A program made the position numbers and the translations under genes. DNA of 64,000 bases, taken from positions 4,278,001 through 4,342,000 of the forward strand of contig NC_013441.1 of the NCBI RefSeq assembly GCF_000024785.1, given 5' to 3'. The number at the start of each line of letters is the position of its first letter. The stretch's first letter is position 1. Shown here piece by piece: positions 56,478 to 64,000 of this stretch. A model generated the notes under the pieces. The model was given only the letters and a program-made list of their open reading frames with translations, did no database searches and had not been told where the DNA came from. Origin of the DNA: Gordonia bronchialis DSM 43247 (GTDB lineage Bacteria > Actinomycetota > Actinomycetes > Mycobacteriales > Mycobacteriaceae).

Positions 56478-56887
56478 GACTGCCTCCATGGCAAGTTCTC
56501 GGCGCGCCAACCCGCACGCCCGCGGTGATCGTTCTCGTCGAGGGCGCCCTCGAAGCCGTCGAGGATGTTGTAGGCAGCCTTCACGCCGTCGGCGGTGGCG
56601 GCCTCGGCGGCTCCGATGGACCGGTGACCCGAGCGGCAGATGAAGATGACCTCGTCATCGTCGGAGATCCCGGCATCGCGCAGCTCGGCCACGAACGACT
56701 CATTGTGCGAGCCGTCGGGGAAAGTGTTCCATTCGACGAAGATCGTTCTCTTGCCGAGTATTTCGAGGTCGGGAACACCGACGAAGGACCACTCCGCGCG
56801 GGTCCGACAGTCCACCAGCACGGCCTTGGGATCGTTCTCCAGCTTCTCCCAGGCCTGTCGCGGGGTCAGATCTCCGGCATAGGTCAC
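56474..56887 (-). CDS. Rhodanese-like sulfurtransferase (Rv0390-like)
   Basis: 137-residue single rhodanese domain. LTPRQAWEKLENDPKAVLVDCRTRAEW is the N-terminal pattern, and FICRSGHRSIGA holds the active Cys, intact here in contrast to the 22868 gene. GTG 56887 overlaps the stop of the upstream gene, and its own stop overlaps metZ, giving a tightly coupled trio. It probably supplies or handles sulfane sulfur for metZ-linked homocysteine synthesis. Confidence 0.9.
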   Translation of the reverse strand: MTYAGDLTPRQAWEKLENDPKAVLVDCRTRAEWSFVGVPDLEILGKRTIFVEWNTFPDGSHNESFVAELRDAGISDDDEVIFICRSGHRSIGAAEAATADGVKAAYNILDGFEGALDENDHRGRAGWRAENLPWRQS

Positions 56888-57381
56888 GAGGTGCACACCT
56901 TCCACTCGCCGTTCTCGCGCACCACGACCGTCGGCACAGTGTGCTTCTGATCGGATGAGTTCTTGAGATGCCAATGTACTTGTGCTTGCGCGCGATCGCC
57001 GTCGACGGTCAGGTCGGTGATGTCGATCTGGATCGGGTTGTCGCGCCGGTCGCGGTTCTGCTCGCTGAAGACCCGCTCGGTGATGAACGACGGCGATGCC
57101 AGATCCGCCGCGCACGTGTGCTCGCGGTAGGCGGTGTAGTCCGACGCGTTACGCGCGGTGTAGTGGTCGTTGATCGCGTACTGCACACGTGTCGAGTCGG
57201 TCACCCGCTCCTCCGCCGGCCGCAGTAGGTAGGAGAGCCCCAGCCCGACGACGGCGACCACGATCACGCCGAGCGCGACGAGAAACGGCCACGCGTCTTT
57301 CCACGACCGTGGCGCGGCGGGGGTACCGTCCGCATCGTCGCCGGAGCCACGTGCGGGTTTCCGGGTTCCACCTGCTGCCAT
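56884..57381 (-). CDS. Membrane-anchored protein with an NTF2-like extracellular domain
   Basis: 165 residues. A basic Gly/Pro N-terminus precedes one helix (WPFLVALGVIVVAVVGLGLSYLL, residues about 30-52). The outer part has YAINDHYTARNASDYTAYREHTCAADL and ends VVRENGEWKVCTS, with one Cys early and one at the end that could pair. The layout resembles DUF4878/Mce-associated NTF2-like proteins. It starts at ATG 57381 and overlaps the rhodanese gene (GTGA). Function unknown. Confidence 0.72.
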   Translation of the reverse strand: MAAGGTRKPARGSGDDADGTPAAPRSWKDAWPFLVALGVIVVAVVGLGLSYLLRPAEERVTDSTRVQYAINDHYTARNASDYTAYREHTCAADLASPSFITERVFSEQNRDRRDNPIQIDITDLTVDGDRAQAQVHWHLKNSSDQKHTVPTVVVRENGEWKVCTS

Positions 57382-57421
57382 GGCGCGCAGTCTATCGACC
57401 GTCTTCGGCACCTCCCGTCAG

Positions 57422-57440
57422 TAAGGTGAGCCTTAGAGAC
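57422..57440. promoter_or_regulatory. Iron box upstream of the siderophore-binding lipoprotein
   Basis: TAAGGTGAGCCTTAGAGAC agrees with the IdeR consensus TWAGGTWAGSCTWACCTWA at 14 of 19 positions, best in the left half. It lies 27 bp upstream of the lipoprotein start, in the divergent gap from the membrane-anchored gene. Confidence 0.55.
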
Positions 57441-57466
57441 ATTTGACCCCGACGATGAGGATTCCC

Positions 57467-58486
57467 ATGCGCACCACCCGTCGCCCCTCGCGCCCACTGC
57501 CGGCACTGCTAGGGGCCGTTGTGATCGCCGGTCTTGTCGCCGCGTGTTCGCCGCCCGACGAAACCGACGAGGTCGGCCCGCAGGTGGCCCCGGAGGCCGG
57601 AGCGCTGCCGGTGACCCTGGAGCAGGTGTACGCGCCGGTCACGGTCGAGAACGGCACCGCGAGGATCGCGGCGATGGGTGTCGGCGACGCAGACACGCTG
57701 CTCGCGCTGGGGATCAAGCCGACGGCGATCGCCACCTTCGGCGACCCGAAGCAGACCACCTCACCGTGGAACGCCGAACTCATCGGCGACAGCTCACCCA
57801 CCTACCTGCCGACCGTGTCCAGCGACTTCGGCACCGCGATCGACACCACGCTGGCCACCGACCCCGGCCTGATCACCGCGATCGGCGCGGACCCGTCGCG
57901 CGAGCAGTTCAACAGCCTGCGCAAGGTCGCCCCCACCGTGCTGCGACCCGCGCAGTTCTCCGCCTGGCAGGTCCCGTGGGAGGCACAGGCAACCCAGGTC
58001 GGCAAGGCGGTCGGTCTGCCGAAGGCGACGGCGGCCAAGATCGCCGAGACCAACGCGCTGCTGGCCGGGATCCGACGCGATCATCCGCAGTTCGCCGGCA
58101 AGACCGCCGTGGTGGTGACCGGGGCGCCCGACGGCACCGTGTCGATCTACAGCGGCGGCGACGGCCGCGGCCAGACCCTCGCCGGTTACGGCTTCACCTT
58201 CCCGCCCGCGTTGCAGCCGGCACTCACCAACGGGTTCTACGGATCGCTGTCGGCCGAGCGGCTCGACCTGCTGGATTCCGCCGACCTCGTCGTCGCCGTC
58301 GACTGGCAGGGCTCCAATGATCAGCTGCGGCGCAATGCCGCCTTCACCAGCCTCGATGTGGTTCGGTCCGGGCGCGTCGCCTACCTCGATCAAGAGGTCG
58401 GGACCGCGATGTCGGTGCCGACGGTCCTGACGATCCCATGGGTCGCCGGCAAGGCACTCGACCCGATCACGGCCTCGGTCCGCTGA
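57467..58486 (+). CDS. Siderophore ABC transporter, substrate-binding lipoprotein
   Basis: 339-residue FecB/FepB-like protein. RPLPALLGAVVIAGLVAAC is a lipoprotein signal with LVAAC as lipobox; the mature chain starts at the Cys. The PeriBP-type domain has RIAAMGVGDADTLLALGIKP near residue 65, LITAIGADPSREQFNSLRKV and DWQGSNDQLRRNAAFTSLDV. ATG 57467 has GAGG six bases upstream; ATG 57455 is in frame. It would deliver a ferric siderophore to the permeases at 60822-63088. An iron box precedes it. Confidence 0.9.
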   Translation: MRTTRRPSRPLPALLGAVVIAGLVAACSPPDETDEVGPQVAPEAGALPVTLEQVYAPVTVENGTARIAAMGVGDADTLLALGIKPTAIATFGDPKQTTSPWNAELIGDSSPTYLPTVSSDFGTAIDTTLATDPGLITAIGADPSREQFNSLRKVAPTVLRPAQFSAWQVPWEAQATQVGKAVGLPKATAAKIAETNALLAGIRRDHPQFAGKTAVVVTGAPDGTVSIYSGGDGRGQTLAGYGFTFPPALQPALTNGFYGSLSAERLDLLDSADLVVAVDWQGSNDQLRRNAAFTSLDVVRSGRVAYLDQEVGTAMSVPTVLTIPWVAGKALDPITASVR

Positions 58487-58504
58487 TCGGAGCAGCGCCA
58501 GAAG

Positions 58505-58520
58505 TGAGGTGAGCCTCACA
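58505..58520. promoter_or_regulatory. Iron-box-like palindrome upstream of fprA
   Basis: GTGAGGTGAGCCTCAC is a 6+6 inverted repeat with a 4-base spacer and an AGGTnAGnCT core like the IdeR box. It lies 105 bp before fprA and 19 bp after the lipoprotein stop. It could be a weak IdeR site or a terminator stem. Confidence 0.35.
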
Positions 58521-58624
58521 GGTGATTTTGGTGCCAGGCCGTCAGCGCCTACCGTAGAAGGGATAGGCAGCATCGAGCCTGCACTTCAGACCGATCTATA
58601 CAGCAGAGTCAGGGAAGCCACTCC

Positions 58625-60022
58625 ATGAGCGACAACAGCCGCCCCTTGCGGGTTGCCATCGTCGGCGCAGGTCCGGCCGGGATCTACGCAGCGGATGCAT
58701 TGATGAAATCGGACACCGCGAAAGATCGCGGCGTCAGCATCGATCTGTACGAGCGTATGCCGGCCCCGTTCGGGCTGATCCGTTACGGCGTGGCACCCGA
58801 CCATCCGCGCATCAAGGGCATCATCACCGCGCTCCACAAGGTCCTCGACAAGCCGCAGGTCCGCCTGCTCGGCAATATCGACTACGGCACCGACATCACG
58901 CTCGAGGAACTCAAGGCGCACTACGACGCCATGATCTTCTCCACCGGCGCCACCGATGACCGCGCCCTCGACATCCCCGGCGTCGACCTCGATGGCAGCT
59001 ATGGCGCAGCGCAGTTCGTGGCCTGGTACGACGGCCACCCGGACTTCCCGCGCACCTGGCCGCTCGACGCCGAGAAGGTCGCCGTGATCGGCGTCGGCAA
59101 CGTCGCACTCGACGTCGCCCGCGTGCTCGCCAAGACCGGCGACGAACTGCTGCCGACCGAGATCCCGGCGAACGTCTACGAGGGACTCAAGGCCAACAAG
59201 GCCGTCGAGGTCCACGTCTTCGGCCGCCGCGGACCGGCGCAGGCCAAGTTCACGCCGCTCGAGCTCAAGGAACTCGACCACTCCCCCAACATCGAGGTCG
59301 TCGTCAACCCCGAGGACATCGACTACGACGAGGGATCGGCCGTGGCCCGACGCGGTTCCAAGATCACCGACCAGGTCGCCACGATCATCGAGAACTACGC
59401 GATCCGCGACCCCAAGCAGGGCGCCATCCACAAGCTCTTCCTGCACTTCTTCGAGAATCCCGTGGAGATCCTCGGCGAGAACGGCAAGGTCGTCGGCCTG
59501 CGCACCGAGCGCACCCAGCTCGACGGCACCGGCAACGTCAAGCCGACCGGCAAGACCACCGACTGGGAACTCGGCGCCGTCTACCGCGCCGTCGGCTACC
59601 TGTCGGACAACCTGCCGCAGATTCCGTTCGACAGCCAGGCCGGCGTCATCCCGAACGAGGCCGGACGCGTCTTCGACGAGGGTGAACACCTCACCGGCGT
59701 CTACACCACCGGCTGGGTCAAGCGCGGTCCGGTGGGCCTCATCGGCCACACCAAGGGCGACGCCAACGAGACAGTCGACTGCATCCTCGAGGACATGGCC
59801 AACGACGCCCTTCTCAAACCGGCGCATCCATCCGAGGACGCCGTCATCGAGCTGCTCGAATCCAAGAGCATCCCGTTCACCACCTGGGACGGCTGGTACC
59901 GCCTCGACGAGCACGAGCGCGCACTCGGCGCGGCCGAGGGACGCGAGCGCGTCAAGGTGGTCGAGCGTGAGGACATGCTCGCCGCCTCCGAGCCGGACAA
60001 GGTGTCGCGACCGACGGCTTAG
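58625..60022 (+). CDS. fprA: Ferredoxin/adrenodoxin-NADP+ reductase
   Basis: 465-residue FprA-type flavoenzyme. The FAD motif is VAIVGAGPAGIYAADAL near residue 9; KVAVIGVGNVALDVARVL near residue 152 is the NADP Rossmann fold, and GLIGHTKGDANETV closes it. It transfers electrons between NADPH and ferredoxin, for example to steroid-degrading P450s or Fe-S assembly. ATG 58625 is used. It stands alone and ends in a clear terminator. Confidence 0.94.
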   Translation: MSDNSRPLRVAIVGAGPAGIYAADALMKSDTAKDRGVSIDLYERMPAPFGLIRYGVAPDHPRIKGIITALHKVLDKPQVRLLGNIDYGTDITLEELKAHYDAMIFSTGATDDRALDIPGVDLDGSYGAAQFVAWYDGHPDFPRTWPLDAEKVAVIGVGNVALDVARVLAKTGDELLPTEIPANVYEGLKANKAVEVHVFGRRGPAQAKFTPLELKELDHSPNIEVVVNPEDIDYDEGSAVARRGSKITDQVATIIENYAIRDPKQGAIHKLFLHFFENPVEILGENGKVVGLRTERTQLDGTGNVKPTGKTTDWELGAVYRAVGYLSDNLPQIPFDSQAGVIPNEAGRVFDEGEHLTGVYTTGWVKRGPVGLIGHTKGDANETVDCILEDMANDALLKPAHPSEDAVIELLESKSIPFTTWDGWYRLDEHERALGAAEGRERVKVVEREDMLAASEPDKVSRPTA

Positions 60023-60052
60023 TGGTTGCGGTGGGGACCACGTAGACAGCAA

Positions 60053-60087
60053 AGAGCGGCGACCGGACATCTCCAGGTCGCCGCTCT
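60053..60087 (+). terminator. Terminator after fprA
   Basis: AGAGCGGCGACC and GGTCGCCGCTCT form a perfect 12-bp stem with an 11-base loop, 31 bp after the fprA stop and before the convergent secreted-protein gene. Confidence 0.85.
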
Positions 60088-60150
60088 CTTCGGCTGCGCC
60101 GGACGGTGTCAGCAGGGGCGTCCTCCCTGCCGGCCCGCCGGGCGCGATGG

Positions 60151-60630
60151 TCAGTTACCCGTGTTGTTGCCCTGGGGAGGGTTGTCGGCTCGACGCCAGT
60201 TCTGCCAGTAGCCGAAGTTGTTGGTCAGGTTCTCGGCCTCGGCGCCGATCGTGTAGCCGGTGATGGAACTCGGCCAGCAGCCGGTCCAGCGGGTCTCGAT
60301 CGGGCGGACCCAGCGGTTCTCGCGGGCACTCCACTTGGACATCGTCTGTCCCGGCTTGAGTTCCTTGATGAACACGGATCGGCCGTTGATCTCCTGCAGG
60401 GTGACGTTGTGCATGGTGCTGCCGCCGACGTTGCGCACCGTCATGTAGCGGTACATGTACCAGGCCTTGTTCCACGGCTGGCCCCACTGCCCGAAGTGGC
60501 ACTCGACGTTGCCCTGGATCTGCAGGTCGCCGGGAGCCGCGGCCTGCGATGGTGCCGTCCCCGCGACCGTTCCGGCCGCGATGCCCGCGGCAACCAGAAC
60601 CGCGGTGGTTGCTCGTTTGAGAACGCTCAT
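60151..60630 (-). CDS. Small secreted protein of unknown function
   Basis: 159 residues. A classical signal peptide (KRATTAVLVAAGIAAGTVAG) ends at SQA-AAPG near residue 31. The mature part has two Cys (VECHFGQW and WTGCWPSS) that may pair, and many Trp/Tyr residues (WNKAWYMYRYMTV). I know no family for it. It is convergent with fprA and divergent from the permease operon. The 191-bp gap upstream holds AACACTT-ggcg-AAGTGTT (60697-60714), a small inverted repeat that could be an operator. Confidence 0.8.
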   Translation of the reverse strand: MSVLKRATTAVLVAAGIAAGTVAGTAPSQAAAPGDLQIQGNVECHFGQWGQPWNKAWYMYRYMTVRNVGGSTMHNVTLQEINGRSVFIKELKPGQTMSKWSARENRWVRPIETRWTGCWPSSITGYTIGAEAENLTNNFGYWQNWRRADNPPQGNNTGN

Positions 60631-60807
60631 TCGATGTGCCTTCCTTGATTCTCTGTCGCTTCTCGAACTTTCGAGGGTGTACCGGGACTATCGACCAACA
60701 CTTGGCGAAGTGTTACGCACTCCACAGCACAATCCCAGGAAACCAGATCATTCGTTATGCAAACTTCATGCGCCGGCGCCACACCGAGGTGACAACACGA
60801 CGGTTGG

Positions 60808-60821
60808 TAAGGTGACCCTAT
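60808..60821. promoter_or_regulatory. Iron-box half-site before the siderophore permeases
   Basis: TAAGGTGACCCTAT resembles the left half of the IdeR box (TWAGGTWAGSCT). It ends at the permease GTG, so regulation at a leaderless promoter is possible. Weak evidence. Confidence 0.35.
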
Positions 60822-61856
60822 GTGCGCCGACTTGCGGGAATTCCCCTGCTCATGGCCGTCTTGGCGCTGCTGCTGTGCGGTTCGGTCGCCATCGGCACCC
60901 TGGAGGCACCGTTTGACGACGTCTGGGCCAGCTTCACATCCGGGTGCTCGCAGATCTGGGCGGCACTGACCGATCTGCGCATGCCTGCGGTGACACGTGA
61001 ATCCCGCCTGGACGGCATCGTCTGGGATCAGCCCGTCCCGCGGACCCTGCTCGGTCTGTTCGTCGGACTCGCCGTCGGTGCCGCCGGCGCCATCACCCAG
61101 GGGCACACCCGCAACCCGATCGCCGATCCCGGCATGCTCGGCGTCAACGCGGGTGCCGCCTGCGCGGTGGTCGGCGGCATCTATCTCCTCGGCATCCAGA
61201 GCCCCATCGCGTTCACCTTCTTCGGGTTGATCGGCGCGATCATCGCCGCGTCGGCCGTCTTCGGATTGTCGGCGCTGAGCGGTGCGAGTCCGTTGACCCT
61301 GGTCCTGGCCGGTACCGGACTGACCGCGACGCTCACGGCGGTCACGTCGGCGATCGTGCTGGTCGACTCCAACTCGCTCGACGCCTGGCGGTTCTGGAGT
61401 GTCGGTTCCACCGCCGGACGCGGCTTCGACGTGTTCTGGGCCAGTCTTCCGTTCATCGTCGTCGGACTCGTCCTGGCGCTGGCCAGCGGCTTCTTCCTGA
61501 ACGTGTTGAGCCTGGGCGACGACATGACCAAGGCGCTCGGATCGCGGGTGGCGATCATCCGGGTGGTCGGCATCGTGGCGATCACCTTGCTCATCGGTGC
61601 GGCTACCGCGGCGTGCGGCCCGATCGTGTTCCTCGGACTCGTCACCCCGCACATCGCGCGGGTCTTCACCGGCTCCGACTACCGCTGGATCATTCCCTAT
61701 TCCGCGCTGCTCGGCGCCATCCTGCTGGTCGGCTGCGACATCCTCGGACGCGTGATTGCCCGCCCCGGCGAGGTGCAGGTGGGCGTGATGCTCGCCTTCA
61801 TCGGCGCACCCTTCCTCATGTACATGGTCCGCAAACAGAAGTTGTCGAGCGTATGA
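60822..61856 (+). CDS. Siderophore ABC transporter permease 1 (FecCD family)
   Basis: 344-residue permease with about nine membrane helices. PRTLLGLFVGLAVGAAGAIT, NPIADPGMLGVNAGAACAVV and GPIVFLGLVTPHIARVFTG are FecCD signatures; the last includes the coupling helix region that contacts the ATPase. The start is GTG 60822 at the end of an iron-box-like sequence. The stop overlaps the next ATG (ATGA). Confidence 0.92.
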   Translation: MRRLAGIPLLMAVLALLLCGSVAIGTLEAPFDDVWASFTSGCSQIWAALTDLRMPAVTRESRLDGIVWDQPVPRTLLGLFVGLAVGAAGAITQGHTRNPIADPGMLGVNAGAACAVVGGIYLLGIQSPIAFTFFGLIGAIIAASAVFGLSALSGASPLTLVLAGTGLTATLTAVTSAIVLVDSNSLDAWRFWSVGSTAGRGFDVFWASLPFIVVGLVLALASGFFLNVLSLGDDMTKALGSRVAIIRVVGIVAITLLIGAATAACGPIVFLGLVTPHIARVFTGSDYRWIIPYSALLGAILLVGCDILGRVIARPGEVQVGVMLAFIGAPFLMYMVRKQKLSSV

Positions 61857-63088
61857 GCACCAAACGCCTGGCGGCGTCGCGCACGATCAGTGGCCGGCGG
61901 ATCGAGGTCTCGTGGCTGCTACGTCCCCGCATGCTGCTGGTCTGCGCCGGGGCCGCCGTACTGGTCCTGCTGCTGTTCCTCATCAACATCGGTACGAGTG
62001 ACTACCCGCTGACCCCGATCGATGTCATCCGTATCCTCCTCGGCGGCGGACGCCGGGTGGAGAACGTGGTGGTCTTCGACGTCGCGCTGCCCCGGGCACT
62101 GGTCGCGCTCCTCGTCGGATTCGGACTCGGCCTGTGCGGCGCGCTGACCCAGTTGATCGCGCAGAACCCGCTGGCCACCCCTGACATCCTCGGCATCACC
62201 GCGGGTGCGAGCGCGGCCGCGGTGGCCGCAATCGCCTTCGCCACCAGTTGGGGCGCGGTCTTCGCCGACATCGGGGTGCCGACCTCGGCGCTCATCGGTG
62301 CGCTGGCGACCGCACTGGTGATGTATCTCCTGGCGTGGCCGGGCCGCAAAGGTGGCGCCGGCGGGCTGTCCACCCGGGGAGTCAACCCGTTCCGGTTGGT
62401 GCTCATCGGTGTCGGCATGACGTGGATGCTGCAGGCCGCGACGAGCTTCCTGCTCACCCGGGCCGAGATCAACGACGTCGCGCGCGCCCAGGTGTGGCTC
62501 GTCGGCTCGGTCTCCAACGCGACGTGGTCCAAGGTGTGGCCGGTGGCCGGTGGGGTGGCCGTGGCGATCGTCGTCGTGATCGCACTCTCCCGGCAGATCG
62601 ATGCGCTGAGCCTCGGACCCGATCTCGCGCGCGGCCTGGGGATCCGCACCGGGGCCGTCTCGACGGTCGTGCTGCTGCTGGCCGTCGTCGTCAGCGCGTT
62701 GTCGGTGTCGGCGGCCGGGCCGATTGCCTTCGTCGCCCTGCTCGCCCCGCAGATCGCGATGCGCGTCACGGGGTCGGCGATACCCACCCCGCTCGCGTCG
62801 GGTCTGCTGGGCTCGATGCTCGTCGTCGGCGGCGATCTGCTGTGCCGCTCGGGCCTGCCCGACGTGATCCCGTGGTTCGGCGACATCGGCTCCGCCGGAG
62901 TTGCGGTGCTGTCCCTGCTCGCCGTCGTCGGCGGTCCGGTGATGATGGTCGCGGTCCTCGTGGCGCCGCTGCTCGCCGGGGCCGCCGACATGCTCAACGG
63001 TCTTCCGGTTGGCATCGTCACCGCCGCGCTCGGCGGCCCGTTCCTCATCTACCTGATGGTCACCATGTCCCGAAAGGCCACCGCATGA
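61853..63088 (+). CDS. Siderophore ABC transporter permease 2 (FecCD family)
   Basis: 411-residue permease. A basic N-terminus precedes about ten helices. LPRALVALLVGFGLGLCGAL, NPLATPDILGITAGASAAAV and GPIAFVALLAPQIAMRVTG mark the family. An internal loop GRKGGAGGLSTRG is longer than usual. ATG 61853 overlaps the permease 1 stop. The ATPase gene follows after 10 bp. Confidence 0.93.
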   Translation: MSTKRLAASRTISGRRIEVSWLLRPRMLLVCAGAAVLVLLLFLINIGTSDYPLTPIDVIRILLGGGRRVENVVVFDVALPRALVALLVGFGLGLCGALTQLIAQNPLATPDILGITAGASAAAVAAIAFATSWGAVFADIGVPTSALIGALATALVMYLLAWPGRKGGAGGLSTRGVNPFRLVLIGVGMTWMLQAATSFLLTRAEINDVARAQVWLVGSVSNATWSKVWPVAGGVAVAIVVVIALSRQIDALSLGPDLARGLGIRTGAVSTVVLLLAVVVSALSVSAAGPIAFVALLAPQIAMRVTGSAIPTPLASGLLGSMLVVGGDLLCRSGLPDVIPWFGDIGSAGVAVLSLLAVVGGPVMMVAVLVAPLLAGAADMLNGLPVGIVTAALGGPFLIYLMVTMSRKATA

Positions 63089-63098
63089 AAGGCATCAC

Positions 63099-63872
63099 AT
63101 GAGCCGCCTCGTCGCCGAGGGCCTGTCCGTCGGATACGACGATCGGATCGTCATCGCCGACCTCGATCTCGCCATTCCCGACCATCAGATCACGACCCTC
63201 ATCGGCCCCAACGGATGCGGAAAGTCCACGCTGCTGCGCTGTTTGGCCAGATTGCTGCCGCCCCGCGCGGGCACCGTCCTTCTCGACGGCGTCGACATCA
63301 ATCACGAGAAGCCCAAGAAGGTGGCGCGCACGCTGGCGATCCTGCCCCAGAACCCGGTTGCCCCAGACGGTTTGACGGTCACCGATCTGGTTCGACGCGG
63401 CCGGCATCCGCATCAGCGGTGGTATCAGCAGGCCTCCGACGCCGACGAGGCCGCCGTTCGCGAGGCGATGGAGCTGACCAACACCCTCGATCTCGCCGAC
63501 CGTACGCTCGATGCACTCTCCGGCGGTCAGCGGCAGCGCGTGTGGATCGCACTCACCCTGGCCCAGGGCACCGACCTTCTGCTCCTCGACGAGCCGACGA
63601 CCTATCTGGACCTCGCCCATTCAGTCGACATCCTCGATCTCGTAGCCCGGCTCAAACGCGAACACGGCAAGACCGTCGTCATGGTGCTCCATGATCTGAA
63701 TCTCGCTGCGCGCTACTCGGATTCGCTGATGGTGATGAAGAACGGGACGATCGTCACCCAGGGCGACCCGACCGACATCATCGACGCCGGTCTCTTGTCG
63801 GACGCCTTCGGCCTGCGCGCACATGTGATGACGGACCCGGTCTCGGGTGGACCGTTGATCGTGCCGCTGTAG
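63099..63872 (+). CDS. Siderophore ABC transporter ATP-binding protein (FecE family)
   Basis: 257-residue ATPase. Walker A GPNGCGKST is near residues 34-42, the Q-loop LPQNPVAPDGLTV follows, the signature is LSGGQRQRVWIAL, Walker B LLLLDEPT and the switch His HDLNLAARYSD. With the two permeases and the lipoprotein it makes a complete ferric-siderophore importer. The start is ATG 63099. Confidence 0.94.
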   Translation: MSRLVAEGLSVGYDDRIVIADLDLAIPDHQITTLIGPNGCGKSTLLRCLARLLPPRAGTVLLDGVDINHEKPKKVARTLAILPQNPVAPDGLTVTDLVRRGRHPHQRWYQQASDADEAAVREAMELTNTLDLADRTLDALSGGQRQRVWIALTLAQGTDLLLLDEPTTYLDLAHSVDILDLVARLKREHGKTVVMVLHDLNLAARYSDSLMVMKNGTIVTQGDPTDIIDAGLLSDAFGLRAHVMTDPVSGGPLIVPL

Positions 63873-63896
63873 CCGTGATCGGTTGAGCAAGACGAC

Positions 63897-63930
63897 GATC
63901 GGGCCGGACCGATGTTGGCCCGACCCGATC
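63897..63930. terminator. Hairpin terminator after the siderophore operon
   Basis: GATCGGGCCGGACC and GGCCCGACCCGATC pair over 12 of 14 positions around a 6-base loop. It lies 25 bp after the ATPase stop and before the convergent partial gene. Confidence 0.7.
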
Positions 63931-63951
63931 TGTCGCACAGCGATCTTCGTC

Positions 63952-64000
63952 TTACGGTGTGTTCCACCACGTCCAGAACGCGCGGACAGTCTCGCCCCGC
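63952..64000 (-). CDS. Unidentified gene, 3' end only
   Basis: The last 15 codons on the minus strand read RGETVRAFWTWWNTP and end in TAA at 63952-63954. The rest lies beyond the window. The hairpin just downstream supports a real convergent gene end. Nothing can be said about function. Confidence 0.45.
   Translation of the reverse strand, partial: RGETVRAFWTWWNTP

Noticed and set aside
58586..60070. 494-codon minus-strand frame opposite fprA
   Set aside because: Composition is Val/Asp/Gly-rich with no domain; fprA on the plus strand is fully conserved.
1..64000. tRNA, rRNA or CRISPR array
   Set aside because: No tRNA cloverleaf, rRNA sequence or regularly spaced repeat array was seen on reading both strands; a covariance-model scan would be needed to exclude small RNAs.

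Overview
The window is a GC-rich actinobacterial chromosome segment, most likely Gordonia or a close relative in the Mycobacteriales. I infer this from gene order. One block follows the M. tuberculosis order around Rv3549c-Rv3561 (steroid C/D-ring degradation, KstR2 regulon). A second follows Rv3598c-Rv3628 (lysS, coaX, panD, panC, DUF2520, DUF6779, DUF3180, folK, folB, folP, folE, ftsH, hpt, tilS, zinc protease, dac, ppa). The many GTG starts and GTGA/ATGA overlaps also fit. No database search was possible, so names rest on motifs and remembered family sequences.

1-17.6 kb: methylhydrindanone (HIP) catabolism. A divergent promoter with a KstR2 box separates a partial SDR gene from echA20-ipdA-ipdB-ipdC. 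After accessory genes (NAD-binding protein, amidohydrolase, acyl-CoA synthetase, MBL hydrolase, TetR, ZapE) come kstR2, an aldehyde dehydrogenase, fadA6, ipdF and fadE30 on the minus strand and fadD3 on the plus strand. KstR2 boxes lie at all three expected promoters. FadD3 makes HIP-CoA; FadE30, IpdF and IpdC oxidise and reshape it; EchA20 and IpdAB hydrolyse rings D and C; FadA6 is the terminal thiolase.

17.6-29 kb: a two-domain phosphotransferase/P-loop kinase, an EamA exporter, a CGNR regulator, a perfect 70-bp palindrome, lysS, a MITE-like element, a Cys-less rhodanese-like gene behind a cysteine-rich leader ORF, an aldo/keto reductase, a HEAT/YbaB-like pair, then coaX-panD-panC-DUF2520.

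29-44.5 kb: a Ser/Thr kinase, membrane proteins, the folate operon (folE-folP-folB-folK), ftsH, purine salvage (hpt), tilS, a zinc protease, the PBP4-type carboxypeptidase and ppa, which ends in two related hairpins.

44.5-55 kb: accessory region. It holds an MFS/MarR drug-resistance-type pair, allantoicase, a pseudokinase-TM-RCC1 propeller fusion, a DUF222-HNH gene behind a LexA-like box, a kinase remnant, and a SAM-IV riboswitch controlling a class V aminotransferase plus a short luciferase-like protein.

54-64 kb: iron and sulfur. An isochorismate synthase, a siderophore-binding lipoprotein, FprA and a FecCD/FecE-type ABC transporter all have iron-box-like sequences upstream. metZ is coupled to a rhodanese and a small membrane protein.

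Caution: seven otherwise conserved genes each carry one single-base indel. Several sit at short homopolymers, so sequencing or assembly error is as likely as true pseudogenisation.
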